Source: Longimicrobiaceae bacterium (GTDB taxonomy: Bacteria > Gemmatimonadota > Gemmatimonadetes > Longimicrobiales > Longimicrobiaceae). Taken from it: 64,000 bases of DNA. Of the stretch, positions 29,897 to 38,387 are shown piece after piece. A model generated the notes under the pieces. The model was not told the origin of the DNA and ran no database searches. It saw only the letters and a list, made by a program, of their open reading frames with translations. The position numbers and the translations under genes are program-made. The number at the start of each line of letters is the position of its first letter. Position 1 is the stretch's first letter. The stretch covers positions 49,793 through 113,792 of the forward strand of contig JASLAX010000158.1 in NCBI GenBank assembly GCA_030146875.1. The letters are read 5' to 3'.

Positions 29897-31756
29897 GTGG
29901 AACGCATGCTGTACTCTACGTCAGAGTCCTTCAACGCCCGGCATCTCTCACCGGAGGATGTCGCGCGTACGTTCGTTGCACATGAGCGCTTTGAAGAATT
30001 GTGCCTGAACAGCAATGTGGTATTACTTGGTCCGCGTGGGAGTGGTAAGACGACGCTCTTGAAGATGCTGACCACGCCGGCACTTTATACATGGGCTGAC
30101 CCACGGGCAGAAATCCTGCGTGAGCAGATCCCGTTCTGCGCGATCTATATCCCAACAGATGTCCACTGGCAGCATCAACTCCGCCATTCGCTCGAGCGGC
30201 TCTCGGGGTATCCAGATCTAACCCAGCGCTTCTCCCAGGCAGCCGTGACAACTAACGTACTACACGCGGTTTGTAGGACGTTTCAAGATGTGGTTCAGTA
30301 TAAGTATGGAGTTGATCTAGTACGGGAAACGAGTGTGTGTGCAACTCTCGTTTCTGAGTGGAAACTCCCTCGGACGGTGCCAACTTTTGAAGGTGTGCAA
30401 CAGGCACTACGATCGAGGATCAGTAGTCTCTACTCGTTGGCCGAGCGGGCGGTTAGCGCTTACGAGATTGATCCAGACCTTAGCCATCTTCCCGAATACT
30501 TCTTCCTAGACTACATCGCGGCCGCGAGTGTCGCATGTGGCGCCTTCGACCTCTTATTTCGGCCTGCTTCTTATCGGCGGTGGGCACTGTGCTTCGATGA
30601 GTTGGAGCTTGCCCCTTCGTGGCTACAAGAGCGCTTGTTCAATGAGTTGCGCAGTACCCATCCGGAGTTCCTGTTCAAACTCAGTACTAGTCCTACTCCA
30701 CAGAGAGGTTCATTTACGGGGGCGTCGGAGCGAAATGACTTCCGTGCGATTCGCTTGTGGCCGCATGCTGATTCCGATCTGCGGCCGTTTTCTAATCGAC
30801 TGGTGAGATCAATCATTGCGAGGCGAACAAAGTCCGCAATATCACCAGACGAGCTATTTGGCTCCTCTCCGCTGTCCGGGACCGGTGACGAAAGTGAGTA
30901 CGAGCGTGGCTCCCCCACTTGGGAAGCGATGCGGGAGCTTGCCTCGTACGACGAGGGGTTCGCGGCGGTTCTCGTGAGGAACGGAATCAATCCCGCAGAT
31001 CCCACCACGGCGGATATTACCAAACGTGACCAAGTGCTTCGGAAGGCGAAGCCGCTAGTCTTATTCAGACGTGCCTTCACGAAACCAGGTCGCAACGGAG
31101 CGCCCTCTGCACGCCGCTCTCGAAAGGTCCTACCTATATACTCAGGGAAGGACGCTATCTACGATGTAGCGGATGGGAACCCGCGTTGGCTTATCAGCAT
31201 AGTTGATGATTTACTAGTTCGTATGCCGAAGGCCCGAGTGGGACAGCCTCAGCGCATCCGGCCTAAGGTGCAAGCAACGATCCTGCGCACGGTCTCGGAG
31301 CAGTTCGGCGCCTTGATTCAAGCGTTGCCAGAAGCGACCGCGGAATTCGAGGACGGGGAGGTGACTCTCTACGGATTGTTGCAGCGCATCGCGGCCTACT
31401 TCTTCCACGGGTTGACGCAGCGCCGCTTCTCGTTGGATCCATATGGGAGTTTCGTCGTCGACGATGCCGTGCCTGAACCCCTCATGGGATTGCTGCGGAA
31501 AGCGGTTTACGAAGGTGCAATTGTACTGGTTGACCCGACGGAGAATGCAATTAGTTCCGATTTAGTGGGACGGCGTTTCCGCCTATCCTATCGGCTTGCG
31601 CCGACCCTTCGGCTGCCGCTGCGGCTGTATGAGGCGGTGCCGCTGAGTCGGTGCCTTGAGTACCAGGGGGGCAGGAGAGCGGATCGTGCGATTGATGACG
31701 ATGTGCCACATTCTGGAACTATCCAAGCGGATCTTGAACTGGGATGGAACACGTGA
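29897..31756 (+). CDS. ORC/CDC6-like AAA ATPase
   Basis: The 619-residue protein has an N-terminal motor domain: SFNARHLSPEDVARTFV (11-27), Walker A LLGPRGSGKTTLL (about 43-55) and Walker B WALCFDELEL (about 230-239), with a sensor-like LFKLSTSPT. The FNARxLxP entry followed by GPRGSGKTTLLKML matches, from memory, proteins annotated as ORC-CDC6 family AAA ATPases that pair with uncharacterised partners. The middle region has variable charged segments and the C-terminal ~200 residues look like winged-helix layers. GTG 29897 has AGGAG upstream at proper spacing. It is coupled to the next gene by a 13-base overlap. Probably a sensor or loader for the cassette. Confidence 0.8.
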   Translation: MERMLYSTSESFNARHLSPEDVARTFVAHERFEELCLNSNVVLLGPRGSGKTTLLKMLTTPALYTWADPRAEILREQIPFCAIYIPTDVHWQHQLRHSLERLSGYPDLTQRFSQAAVTTNVLHAVCRTFQDVVQYKYGVDLVRETSVCATLVSEWKLPRTVPTFEGVQQALRSRISSLYSLAERAVSAYEIDPDLSHLPEYFFLDYIAAASVACGAFDLLFRPASYRRWALCFDELELAPSWLQERLFNELRSTHPEFLFKLSTSPTPQRGSFTGASERNDFRAIRLWPHADSDLRPFSNRLVRSIIARRTKSAISPDELFGSSPLSGTGDESEYERGSPTWEAMRELASYDEGFAAVLVRNGINPADPTTADITKRDQVLRKAKPLVLFRRAFTKPGRNGAPSARRSRKVLPIYSGKDAIYDVADGNPRWLISIVDDLLVRMPKARVGQPQRIRPKVQATILRTVSEQFGALIQALPEATAEFEDGEVTLYGLLQRIAAYFFHGLTQRRFSLDPYGSFVVDDAVPEPLMGLLRKAVYEGAIVLVDPTENAISSDLVGRRFRLSYRLAPTLRLPLRLYEAVPLSRCLEYQGGRRADRAIDDDVPHSGTIQADLELGWNT

Positions 31757-32745
31757 GGCTAATTGAGTCGACTCAGTGTACACTGAAGGACATCACGCAG
31801 CTTCAATTCGACTTGTGCGTGGCGGCTTCGGGGTATGAGAGCCGATCGACGTTCGTTCCGTCGCAAGTGGCGCCGGCACAAATCACACGTCGCGTCGCCT
31901 TGGGCTTTGCCGATCGGAAGGTGCTGTCGCGCCGCGACAACGACAGTTGGTATCACAACACTGGCTACGAACTACTGACCACCGAGGGGAACTCTGATTC
32001 TGTCGTTCGCCAGGTTCTTGGCGAGACGCTACGTGCTTCCGAGCGCCCCGTTCGCGTTTTGTTTGACTACACTAGTATGACACGCGTTTGGTACGCCGGG
32101 GCATTGGATTTTCTACGCTCCGTCGAAGCGGACGTACCCTGGGTAGATGTATACTTCAGTTACGCGCCGTCGCGGTTTGCGAGACCCCGGAGGCCGATGC
32201 CGAACACGCACATGGGCCCCGTCCCGGGTTTCTCCGGTCTTGATATCCCTGAAGCGCGCTCGGCGCTTCTGCTTGGCCTCGGCTATGAGAAGGGGCGTGC
32301 AATTGGACTTTCCGGATACGTTGAAGCGGCTGAGACTTTCGCGTTCTATGCAGATCCTGCGTTGGATGCGGAGTTTGTAGGTGCAGTGCTGCGGAACAAT
32401 CGGTCGCTGCTAGAACGGTTGGGTCCGGATCGTGTGATACAGTACCCGCTGGCTGACATGACGATGACCGCCGCAAAGTTGGGCTCACTAACGTTGGGAC
32501 TAAAGGCCCAGTCCTATCGAGTTATCCTCGCCCCACTCGGGCCAAAGCCGTTCACGTTCCTTTGTTTTCTTCTCGCTACTCAGCACGGTGGTATTGACGT
32601 GTGGAGGGTGAGTGCAGGGGTCGGCGGCAAAACGTACGACCGGCCGGCCATTGGCGAGGCGTTAATCTGTCGCGCTCGGTTTGTACCAGCAAGCGCGTCA
32701 CCCAAGGCAATCACACCCGGAGCTGCGTGGAATGGATCCAGCTGA
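31744..32745 (+). CDS. Unknown protein with GYESR motif, ATPase partner
   Basis: The 333-residue soluble protein is not recognised. It looks alpha/beta, with FDLCVAASGYESRSTFV (22-38) after the first strand, then VALGFADRKVLSRRDND, a Rossmann-like VLFDYTSMTRVWYAGALDFL (105-124) and a C-terminal VILAPLGPKPFTFLCFLLA strand-helix unit. The conserved-looking Gly-Tyr-Glu-x-Arg, Asp-Thr-Ser-x-x-Arg and GPKP residues suggest an active site. The ATG overlaps the ATPase stop by 13 bases; an internal GTG at 31753 would give a GTGA overlap. The tight coupling implies a complex with, or regulation by, the ATPase. An effector role is inference only. Confidence 0.7.
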   Translation: MEHVRLIESTQCTLKDITQLQFDLCVAASGYESRSTFVPSQVAPAQITRRVALGFADRKVLSRRDNDSWYHNTGYELLTTEGNSDSVVRQVLGETLRASERPVRVLFDYTSMTRVWYAGALDFLRSVEADVPWVDVYFSYAPSRFARPRRPMPNTHMGPVPGFSGLDIPEARSALLLGLGYEKGRAIGLSGYVEAAETFAFYADPALDAEFVGAVLRNNRSLLERLGPDRVIQYPLADMTMTAAKLGSLTLGLKAQSYRVILAPLGPKPFTFLCFLLATQHGGIDVWRVSAGVGGKTYDRPAIGEALICRARFVPASASPKAITPGAAWNGSS

Positions 32746-33763
32746 GGCTGAAGGGTCGCTTGGAGGCATTGAAGACCACTCCGCGATCGCACGTGAGACT
32801 GGACACGTGAGTCCAAGTGCTGTACACCCACGGCTCACACGTCTGCAGGTACCCGAAATGGATGACATCCTAGGTGTGTCTATCCCTGTCTTGGATGACG
32901 GTTTTGTACGGGTAGTTGACTACATGGGTTCGGACGAGTCAGTGGTTCAGGCGGCTCGGGTTTCCTACGGAAAAGGAACAAAGCGGGTCCGCGAAGATAG
33001 AGGCCTGATCAGGTACTTATACCGCCATGGCCACACCTCTCCGTTCGAGATGTGCGAACTCAAGCTACACGTACGTGTCCCGATGGACACGTGGCGTCAG
33101 TGGATTCGTCATCGTACAGCCAACGTCAACGAGTACTCCACGCGCTACTCTGTTGCGATTGATTCAGCGCAGCATACTCACCCGGACGACTGGCGGCTCC
33201 AATCGGGTGGAAATCGTCAGGGCAGTTCGGGTAACTTGCCACCCGCCGTCGGCCAGCGACTCTCAGCTAGAGAGGACGAGTTACAACAGCTGTCTCGCCA
33301 GGTTTACGAAGAGCGACTTGCAGTTGATGTTGCACGTGAACAGGCACGAAAAGACTTACCTTTGTCAACGTATACAGAGGCGTACTGGAAGATCGATCTT
33401 CACAACCTGTTACATTTTCTCGCCCTTCGCATGGCCCCGCATGCCCAGCACGAAATTCGGAGCTACGCGGAGGTGATTGGGCGCGAGATCGTCGCTCGGT
33501 GGGTCCCAGTAACGTGGGAAGCTTTCACTGACTATCAGTTGCGAAAACTCTCGCTTTCCGATTCTGAAGCTGAAGTCGTTGCAGTCGCTCTTAGGTCCGG
33601 TTCCTCGGCTGCGTGCAGAGAGGCGGAGGCGCGTGGATTCTTGCAAGTGAGTGACGGGGTACAGCGGGTAAGTCGTGAGGGCAGAGAACTCGAGGCGAAG
33701 TTGCACCGGCTCGGATTACCGCTTCCGTGGGAACTTGGGAGCCGCGACAACGAGCCCTCATAG
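32732..33763 (+). CDS. thyX: FAD-dependent thymidylate synthase ThyX
   Basis: The enzyme (343 residues from this start) makes dTMP from dUMP using FAD, NADPH and methylene-tetrahydrofolate. The signature RHRTANVNEYSTRY (126-139) is intact, as are LDDGFVRVVDYMG at the N-terminal core, AARVSYG, and the C-terminal HFLALRMAPHAQHEIRSYA region. ATG 32732 overlaps the upstream gene by 14 bases, but an ATG at 32858, just before the conserved domain, is an equally good start. Its low-GC codon use matches the cassette, so it was acquired with it. Possible roles are a phage-derived metabolic gene or a thymidylate supply linked to the system. Confidence 0.9.
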   Translation: MDPAEAEGSLGGIEDHSAIARETGHVSPSAVHPRLTRLQVPEMDDILGVSIPVLDDGFVRVVDYMGSDESVVQAARVSYGKGTKRVREDRGLIRYLYRHGHTSPFEMCELKLHVRVPMDTWRQWIRHRTANVNEYSTRYSVAIDSAQHTHPDDWRLQSGGNRQGSSGNLPPAVGQRLSAREDELQQLSRQVYEERLAVDVAREQARKDLPLSTYTEAYWKIDLHNLLHFLALRMAPHAQHEIRSYAEVIGREIVARWVPVTWEAFTDYQLRKLSLSDSEAEVVAVALRSGSSAACREAEARGFLQVSDGVQRVSREGRELEAKLHRLGLPLPWELGSRDNEPS

Positions 33764-33998
33764 GAATAGCCGCACTTAGAGGCAGGTCGTTCACCTACGA
33801 CTGAACCGCGTAGCCGCCGCTTTGGCATCCGGACACAGAGCCAACGGTTGGAGGGTCTTCGGCCAACTGTAACGTTCCAACGACTGCACCTCCCTTGCGC
33901 CTTCGTCCCCTCCGTCCCACTCTGTTGCAGGTCCCGCGCGCTCGTCTCGCGCCCTGAGCTGACGAGCGCCGCCCCGCCCCCCGCACCCCAGGCACCCG

Positions 33999-35348
33999 AT
34001 GGCAGCAGAGGGTCCGCCCACGCCCGCCCGCCGCCGCCTCTCCATCCCGCCCGCGCCGCGCTGGCAGGTGGACCCGCGCGCGCCCGACGGGCTGGCCGTG
34101 CTGGCGGACTTCGTGGGGCCGGCGTGGGAGCCGTACGGCGACGTGGGCGTCGCGCTGTGGCTGGCCGCGCGCGAGGTGCAGCTCTGGACGCTGACGCCCA
34201 CGTTCGCCCGCGCATCCGCCGAACCGCGCGTCGCCACCGCCGAGCGCTTCGCGGAGGCCGCCGATGCGGTGCCGGAGCTGGCGCCCGCGTGGGAGACGTT
34301 CTCGCTGCTCGTCACCGCCAGCGGGTCGATCGATCCCCGCGCGCTCGCGGTGGCGTGTCACGACGTGTACGCTTGGGCGGAGAAACGTTCGCTCATCCGC
34401 ACGGCGGCACGGTTCGCGGAGCTAGCAGCGTTCCTGGATGAAGACGATCCAGCGTTCGCAGAGGATACTGGGTGGGCGTGGCGGTGCGCTGGCCAGCACG
34501 AGCGCTCCGAGGAGTGGCACTCACGCGCATTCGCCCTCGCAGTACATAGACGGAATCGGAAACAAGCGATTCGCTCCCTCATCGGTCGCGCTACCTTGGA
34601 GAAGGATCGCGCCCGTTCCAAGGTGGCCCGCACCTTCTATGAACGTGCCGTCCGTCGTGCTCTACGGAGCGGAAAGCGCCGGCTCGCCGCCTACGCTCAG
34701 CATCATCTCTTCGCACTCGTTGCCGAGACCGGTGGTTACGACGACGCACTCCAAGAGGCCCGGCATGCGTTGGATCTATGTCCAATACTCGACCCGTGTC
34801 TTCCGCATCTGATGCACAACCTCGCCTATATGCTGATGCGGAATCGGCACTACAGTGCGGCTTACAACCTCGTGAATCGGATACCAGCCGTGGTTGAGGA
34901 AGAGACCGACCGCGCGGTGATCTGGAGCACGGTAGCGTGGGCGGCTGCGGCACTTGGCAGGCGGAGCGAGTTCGAAAGAGCTGCGTCCTGTGCAACAGAG
35001 CTGCTCCAGCGCAGTGAACAACCCGCCGCCGCAGCCTGGATCCACCTCGGTTACGGTCGACGACATCTGCGGGATTGGAATGGTGCCGAGGCGGATGGGG
35101 TGAGCGCAGTTTCGGCTGCCTTGGCATCCGGCGAGGCGTCGCTGCATCAGGAGGCGGATCAGCTTCTCCACGAACTGGCTAGGCGGGTCGATGCTCCGGG
35201 TGAGTTGCCGGTTCCCGACGAAGAGAGGCTGTATTCGTTAATCAATCGATTCAATGTCCGGTTCAGGAGATGGCTGGCTCCTCGCTCACGACGAGCGGAA
35301 GCCAGCCCGCAGCCGGAGCGCACGCCGTCGTCGAAACGTAGAGGTTAG
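33999..35348 (+). CDS. TPR-like helical repeat protein (GC chimera)
   Basis: The 449-residue protein is built of helix-turn-helix repeats (for example FAEAADAVPELAPAWETF, YGRRHLRDWNGAEADGVSAV) resembling TPRs. It is a paralogue of the product at 35858. The first ~125 codons have host-like GC, but from about base 34,370 the composition drops noticeably to near 60% and stays low to the stop. This suggests intragenic recombination with a foreign allele, next to the low-GC cassette. Stop TAG overlaps the convergent lipoprotein stop. It probably mediates protein-protein contacts, as TPRs do. Confidence 0.7.
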   Translation: MAAEGPPTPARRRLSIPPAPRWQVDPRAPDGLAVLADFVGPAWEPYGDVGVALWLAAREVQLWTLTPTFARASAEPRVATAERFAEAADAVPELAPAWETFSLLVTASGSIDPRALAVACHDVYAWAEKRSLIRTAARFAELAAFLDEDDPAFAEDTGWAWRCAGQHERSEEWHSRAFALAVHRRNRKQAIRSLIGRATLEKDRARSKVARTFYERAVRRALRSGKRRLAAYAQHHLFALVAETGGYDDALQEARHALDLCPILDPCLPHLMHNLAYMLMRNRHYSAAYNLVNRIPAVVEEETDRAVIWSTVAWAAAALGRRSEFERAASCATELLQRSEQPAAAAWIHLGYGRRHLRDWNGAEADGVSAVSAALASGEASLHQEADQLLHELARRVDAPGELPVPDEERLYSLINRFNVRFRRWLAPRSRRAEASPQPERTPSSKRRG

Positions 35349-35614
35349 TGTCCTCCGGTGGTCGTATGGCCACCGCGCTCCTCAGTAGTCGTACTATCGG
35401 CCGGTGTCTCCTTGACGCCGGCCGTCATGCTGTAGCCGCCGCCCATCGTATGTCCGCCCGTCAGCGTGAAGCCCCCGTCCCGATATCCGCCCGTCACAGT
35501 GTGCCCGCCGTCGAACCGCGGCGCGCCGGCGCGGGCTGATGCAGTGGGCGACTCGCCGCAAGCGGAGGCGGCGATCAGGGCGAGGGGAAGCAGCAGGGCG
35601 AGGGAGCGCCGCAT
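35345..35614 (-). CDS. Small Gly/Thr-rich repeat lipoprotein
   Basis: The 89-residue product has a lipoprotein signal (LLLPLALIAASACGES). The mature part is a run of short repeats: GGHTVTGGY, GGFTLTGGH, TMGGGYSMTAG and a C-terminal GGHTTTGGH. It is probably an unstructured or fibrillar surface peptide. The ATG at 35614 follows from the signal peptide. The stop codon overlaps the stop of the convergent TPR gene. No family is recognised. Confidence 0.6.
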   Translation of the reverse strand: MRRSLALLLPLALIAASACGESPTASARAGAPRFDGGHTVTGGYRDGGFTLTGGHTMGGGYSMTAGVKETPADSTTTEERGGHTTTGGH

Positions 35615-35857
35615 GGGGTCCGTCCTTTTCCGGAGGGGTGAGGGAATCCGCCCGGGCGGGCGGGCCCCTCCATCATACGCGAGCCGCCACGAAGCGCCAC
35701 ACCTTCGCCGCCGTGCGATGACGCACGTGGGAGTGCGGACGGGTGCCGCCACCCCGGCCGACCAACGGTGCTCTCCCCGCCCGTACCCGCCGATGCCTAC
35801 CCTTTCCTCCGTGCCACGGCGCCAACGCGGCGCCCCTCACCCGCACGGAGCGCCGCC

Positions 35858-37177
35858 ATGACCGACGAGCTTCCCCCCGCCGTACCCGTTCCGGACGCCG
35901 CCGCCACACCGGCGGAAACCGTGCGCCGCGAGCTGAAGTCGCTGCGCCAGGCCCGCGCGGGAGAGGTGGCCGCGCGCACGCTGGAGGACGTGGGTACGTG
36001 GCTGCGCCTGTCGCCGCGGGAGCGCGCCGCGCACGACTGGGGCGAGCCTCCGTCGCGCGACCTGGACGCGCTGTTCCCCGTGGCGGACGCCCTGGGCGCC
36101 ATCCACGCCCTGCTCCGCGATCCCGAGCCCACCCCCTCCGCCGCCGATGCCCTGGCGATGGGCTGCCACCGCGTGGCCGGCCACGCCGAGACGATGGGCG
36201 CCGCCGCCACCGCCACGCTCTTCCGCGACGCCGCCGCGCGCCTGGCGCCCCGCAACGCCCGCCTGGCGTACGAGGTGGGCCGCCTGGCCCGGAAGCTCGG
36301 CGCAGGGGAGCACGCCGCCGCCTGGCTGGAGCGCGCCGCCGCGCTCGGAGAGGACGCCGGCCACTGGGAGGCGCGCGCGCTGGCCCTGCTGGCCCTGGCC
36401 GCCCTGCGCACGGAAGCGGGAGATGGCGACGAGGCGCTGCGCCTGCTGGACGGGGCCGTCCGCGCCGCGCGCCGCGGACGGCGGCGGGTGCTGGCCGGCG
36501 ACGCGTGCTACCGCGCCGCGCTGCTGCACCTGGAGCGCGGCGAGCTGAAGGCGGGCGCCCGGCGGGCCGCCGCGGCGCTGGACTCCTACGGCGAGGGCCA
36601 CGGACGCATCCCCGCGCTGGCCGCCGACTGCGCGTGGGCCATGCTGGACCGCTTCGGCGACCCCGAGAGCGCCCAGCGCGTGCTGAACGCGCTGGAGGGG
36701 CACGTCCACCCGCCCGCACGCGGGCTGTTCCTGCTGGCCATGCGCGTGCGCGCCGCCGCCGCGCTCGACTGGGAGCCCGCGTACGAGGCCGCCGTGACCG
36801 AGCTGGAGGCCGAGCGCGCCCGCGCCCCCACGGATGCGGGCCACGCCGCCTCGCTGGTGCAGGCCGCCCGCGCCGCCGTGAGCTTCGGCATGTGGCCGCG
36901 CGCCGAGGTCGCCGCCGCCGAGGCGCTGCGGATCGCGACCGCCCGCGGAGAGGCGCGGTGGGAGAAGGAGGCCGGCGAGGTGCTGGCCGCGCTGCGCCGC
37001 CCCAAGCTCTCGCAGCGGGAGATGGAGGGCGTCTTTCCCGAGGCCGGCTACCAGGAGCCGCCCCCGGCCACCCCGGACGCCGCCGCCCTGGCCGATGCCC
37101 TGGCCGCCGCGCTGGAGCCGCCCGAGGACGGCGCCCCCGCCGGCGCCGTGGGGCGGCTGCTGGCCGGCCGGGGGTGA
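35858..37177 (+). CDS. TPR-like helical repeat protein
   Basis: The 439-residue, highly Ala/Arg-rich protein consists of paired helices (AAAWLERAAALGEDAGHWEARAL, HLERGELKAGARRAAAALDSY). Its N-terminal ETVRRELKSLRQARAGEVAARTLEDVGTWLRLSPRERAAHDWG block precedes the repeats. It is a paralogue of the 33999 product and keeps host-like GC throughout, which makes the composition step in that gene more striking. A terminator hairpin follows. Role unknown; a scaffold or regulator is typical for TPR proteins. Confidence 0.65.
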   Translation: MTDELPPAVPVPDAAATPAETVRRELKSLRQARAGEVAARTLEDVGTWLRLSPRERAAHDWGEPPSRDLDALFPVADALGAIHALLRDPEPTPSAADALAMGCHRVAGHAETMGAAATATLFRDAAARLAPRNARLAYEVGRLARKLGAGEHAAAWLERAAALGEDAGHWEARALALLALAALRTEAGDGDEALRLLDGAVRAARRGRRRVLAGDACYRAALLHLERGELKAGARRAAAALDSYGEGHGRIPALAADCAWAMLDRFGDPESAQRVLNALEGHVHPPARGLFLLAMRVRAAAALDWEPAYEAAVTELEAERARAPTDAGHAASLVQAARAAVSFGMWPRAEVAAAEALRIATARGEARWEKEAGEVLAALRRPKLSQREMEGVFPEAGYQEPPPATPDAAALADALAAALEPPEDGAPAGAVGRLLAGRG

Positions 37178-37198
37178 TCCCCGCCGCCCGCACGAAGC

Positions 37199-37236
37199 GA
37201 GACCCCTCCCCGGCCAGGGTGCCGGGGAGGGGTCTC
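37199..37236. terminator. Bidirectional terminator between convergent genes
   Basis: A perfect 16-bp inverted repeat (GAGACCCCTCCCCGGC / GCCGGGGAGGGGTCTC) with loop CAGGGT lies 21 bp after the stop of the 35858 gene and 40 bp beyond the stop of the minus-strand lectin gene. No T-run. Confidence 0.8.
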
Positions 37237-37276
37237 GCCGCGCGCGGCGGAGCGGGGGCGGCGGGGCCGCCGCGGC

Positions 37277-37810
37277 TCAGGTGCGGTTGCGGAAGCGCGT
37301 GTTGGACGGCGGGTTCGTGGGGTTGCAGGCCGCCATGCGGAGCTGCGTGCCGTTGGTGCCGGACGGCGCCGACACGCAGTTGCCGCTCCCGCCCATCCAC
37401 TGGAACGAGCCCAGGTAGTACCAGTGCTGCGAGTCGGACGGGCCGGTGAGCGGCCGGCAGGGCCAGATGCGGACCGGGTCGCCCACGTTGCCCGCGGTGG
37501 GATAGTAGTCCATGCACATCTGGTAGCCACGCGGTCCCGTCTGGCCGTTCTGCACCACCACGTGGCCGTCGTCGCGCCGCTCGAACTTCTGGTTCACCGA
37601 GCCCTGGCACGAATACACGTCCACGTGGTTCCCGTCCGACAGGTCTCCCCGGTACACGTCCATGCACTTGCCTGGGTAGGCCAGGCTCTCGAACAGCCAG
37701 TACGCGCGCGCCAGGGGACGCTCGGACGGCCCGAAAGCCGAGAGCGCGACGACGGCGGCCAGCCCCAGGATGGATGCCGGCACACGGCGGGGGCGGAAGG
37801 GGTTCTGCAT
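37277..37810 (-). CDS. Secreted ricin-type beta-trefoil lectin
   Basis: The 177-residue protein has an N-terminal signal (RVPASILGLAAVVALSAF). The mature domain shows beta-trefoil features: GKCMDVYRGDLSDG, QKFERRDDGHVVV (the QxW-like position reads QKF), CMDYYPTAGNVGDPVRIWPC and QHWYYLGS. Cys48/Cys68 and later Cys pairs probably form the repeat disulfides. Such domains bind sugars. ATG 37810 has AGGAGA upstream. A promoter-like pair lies at 37885-37913. Confidence 0.75.
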   Translation of the reverse strand: MQNPFRPRRVPASILGLAAVVALSAFGPSERPLARAYWLFESLAYPGKCMDVYRGDLSDGNHVDVYSCQGSVNQKFERRDDGHVVVQNGQTGPRGYQMCMDYYPTAGNVGDPVRIWPCRPLTGPSDSQHWYYLGSFQWMGGSGNCVSAPSGTNGTQLRMAACNPTNPPSNTRFRNRT

Positions 37811-37884
37811 GGGCTCTCCTGCGGAGGGTACGGCGGGTCGTGCACGGCGGCCGGGGGAACCATGGCCGCGGCGGAGGTGCACGG

Positions 37885-37913
37885 ATTGTAAACGCCTGGG
37901 TGGCCGTCCACAA
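37885..37913 (-). promoter_or_regulatory. Promoter of the lectin gene (predicted)
   Basis: On the minus strand TTGTGG (37913-37908) and TACAAT (37890-37885) are separated by exactly 17 bp, matching a sigma-70-type promoter, about 75 bp ahead of the lectin start. It overlaps the 3' part of the adjacent broken reading frame, which argues that the frame does not code here. Confidence 0.5.
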
Positions 37914-38303
37914 GGTCCGGATCGCGGCGCGTCCGGAGCTGTCGATCCCTGCTGACGCAGCCCCCTCCAGAAGCACGATCGGTGGCCCGGGCGCGTCGCC
38001 CGACCACCGCGTGGCCACGTAGCAGCATCCCCCCTCCCGATCCTCCGGGTACCACGTCTCCGCCTCCGCCGGCACCACGCGGCGCTTCGCCTCCGTATTC
38101 CAGAACTCGTACGTCTCCGCCACCGCGATCCAGCGGAGCCGGTGCCCGCCGTCCGCCACAACGAACTGCACCGCGCCCAGGCGCAGCAGGTCCGCGATCT
38201 CCGCCGCGCCGAGCCTCTCGCCACGCGTCGCGGCGACGGGGCCCGCGTCGTCCCATAGCTCCGCGAGAGGGATCGAGGTCACCTGCCGCTGCTCCGGTTT
38301 CAT
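37914..38303 (-). pseudogene. 5' part of a hypothetical gene, 3' end lost
   Basis: The frame starts at ATG 38303 with good coding character (IPLAELWDDAGPVAATRGE, IADLLRLGAVQFVVADGGH, TYEFWNTEAKRR) but loses it after about residue 118. It then runs without a stop into low-complexity sequence and across the lectin promoter and gene. No in-frame stop fits a natural end, so truncation or a frameshift near 37,950 is likely. The end coordinate is therefore approximate. Function unknown. Confidence 0.4.
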
Positions 38304-38387
38304 CGCTTCCGGGGAGAGGGCGGGGAGCGCGCGGGAGAACGACGCGCAGGGGACGATGTCTTCACCTCACGTTCTCGGCTTCGGCGG

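Larger units (their letters stand above)
27553..33770 (+). other. Low-GC horizontally acquired gene cassette
   Basis: Base composition drops abruptly to about half G+C just upstream of the isochorismatase start and returns to the chromosomal level near 33,900. All the convincing genes inside point the same way, and several overlap or lie within a few bases: methyltransferase, phosphoesterase, ATPase, GYESR protein, ThyX. There is no integrase, transposase, tRNA or obvious direct repeat at either edge. The gene content (DNA methylase plus nuclease-like phosphoesterase plus AAA ATPase) resembles a phage-defence cassette. Confidence 0.75.

Noticed and set aside
27553..33770. Prophage or integrative element
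   Set aside because: No integrase, structural phage gene, tRNA target or flanking direct repeat was seen; a compact defence-like cassette fits better.
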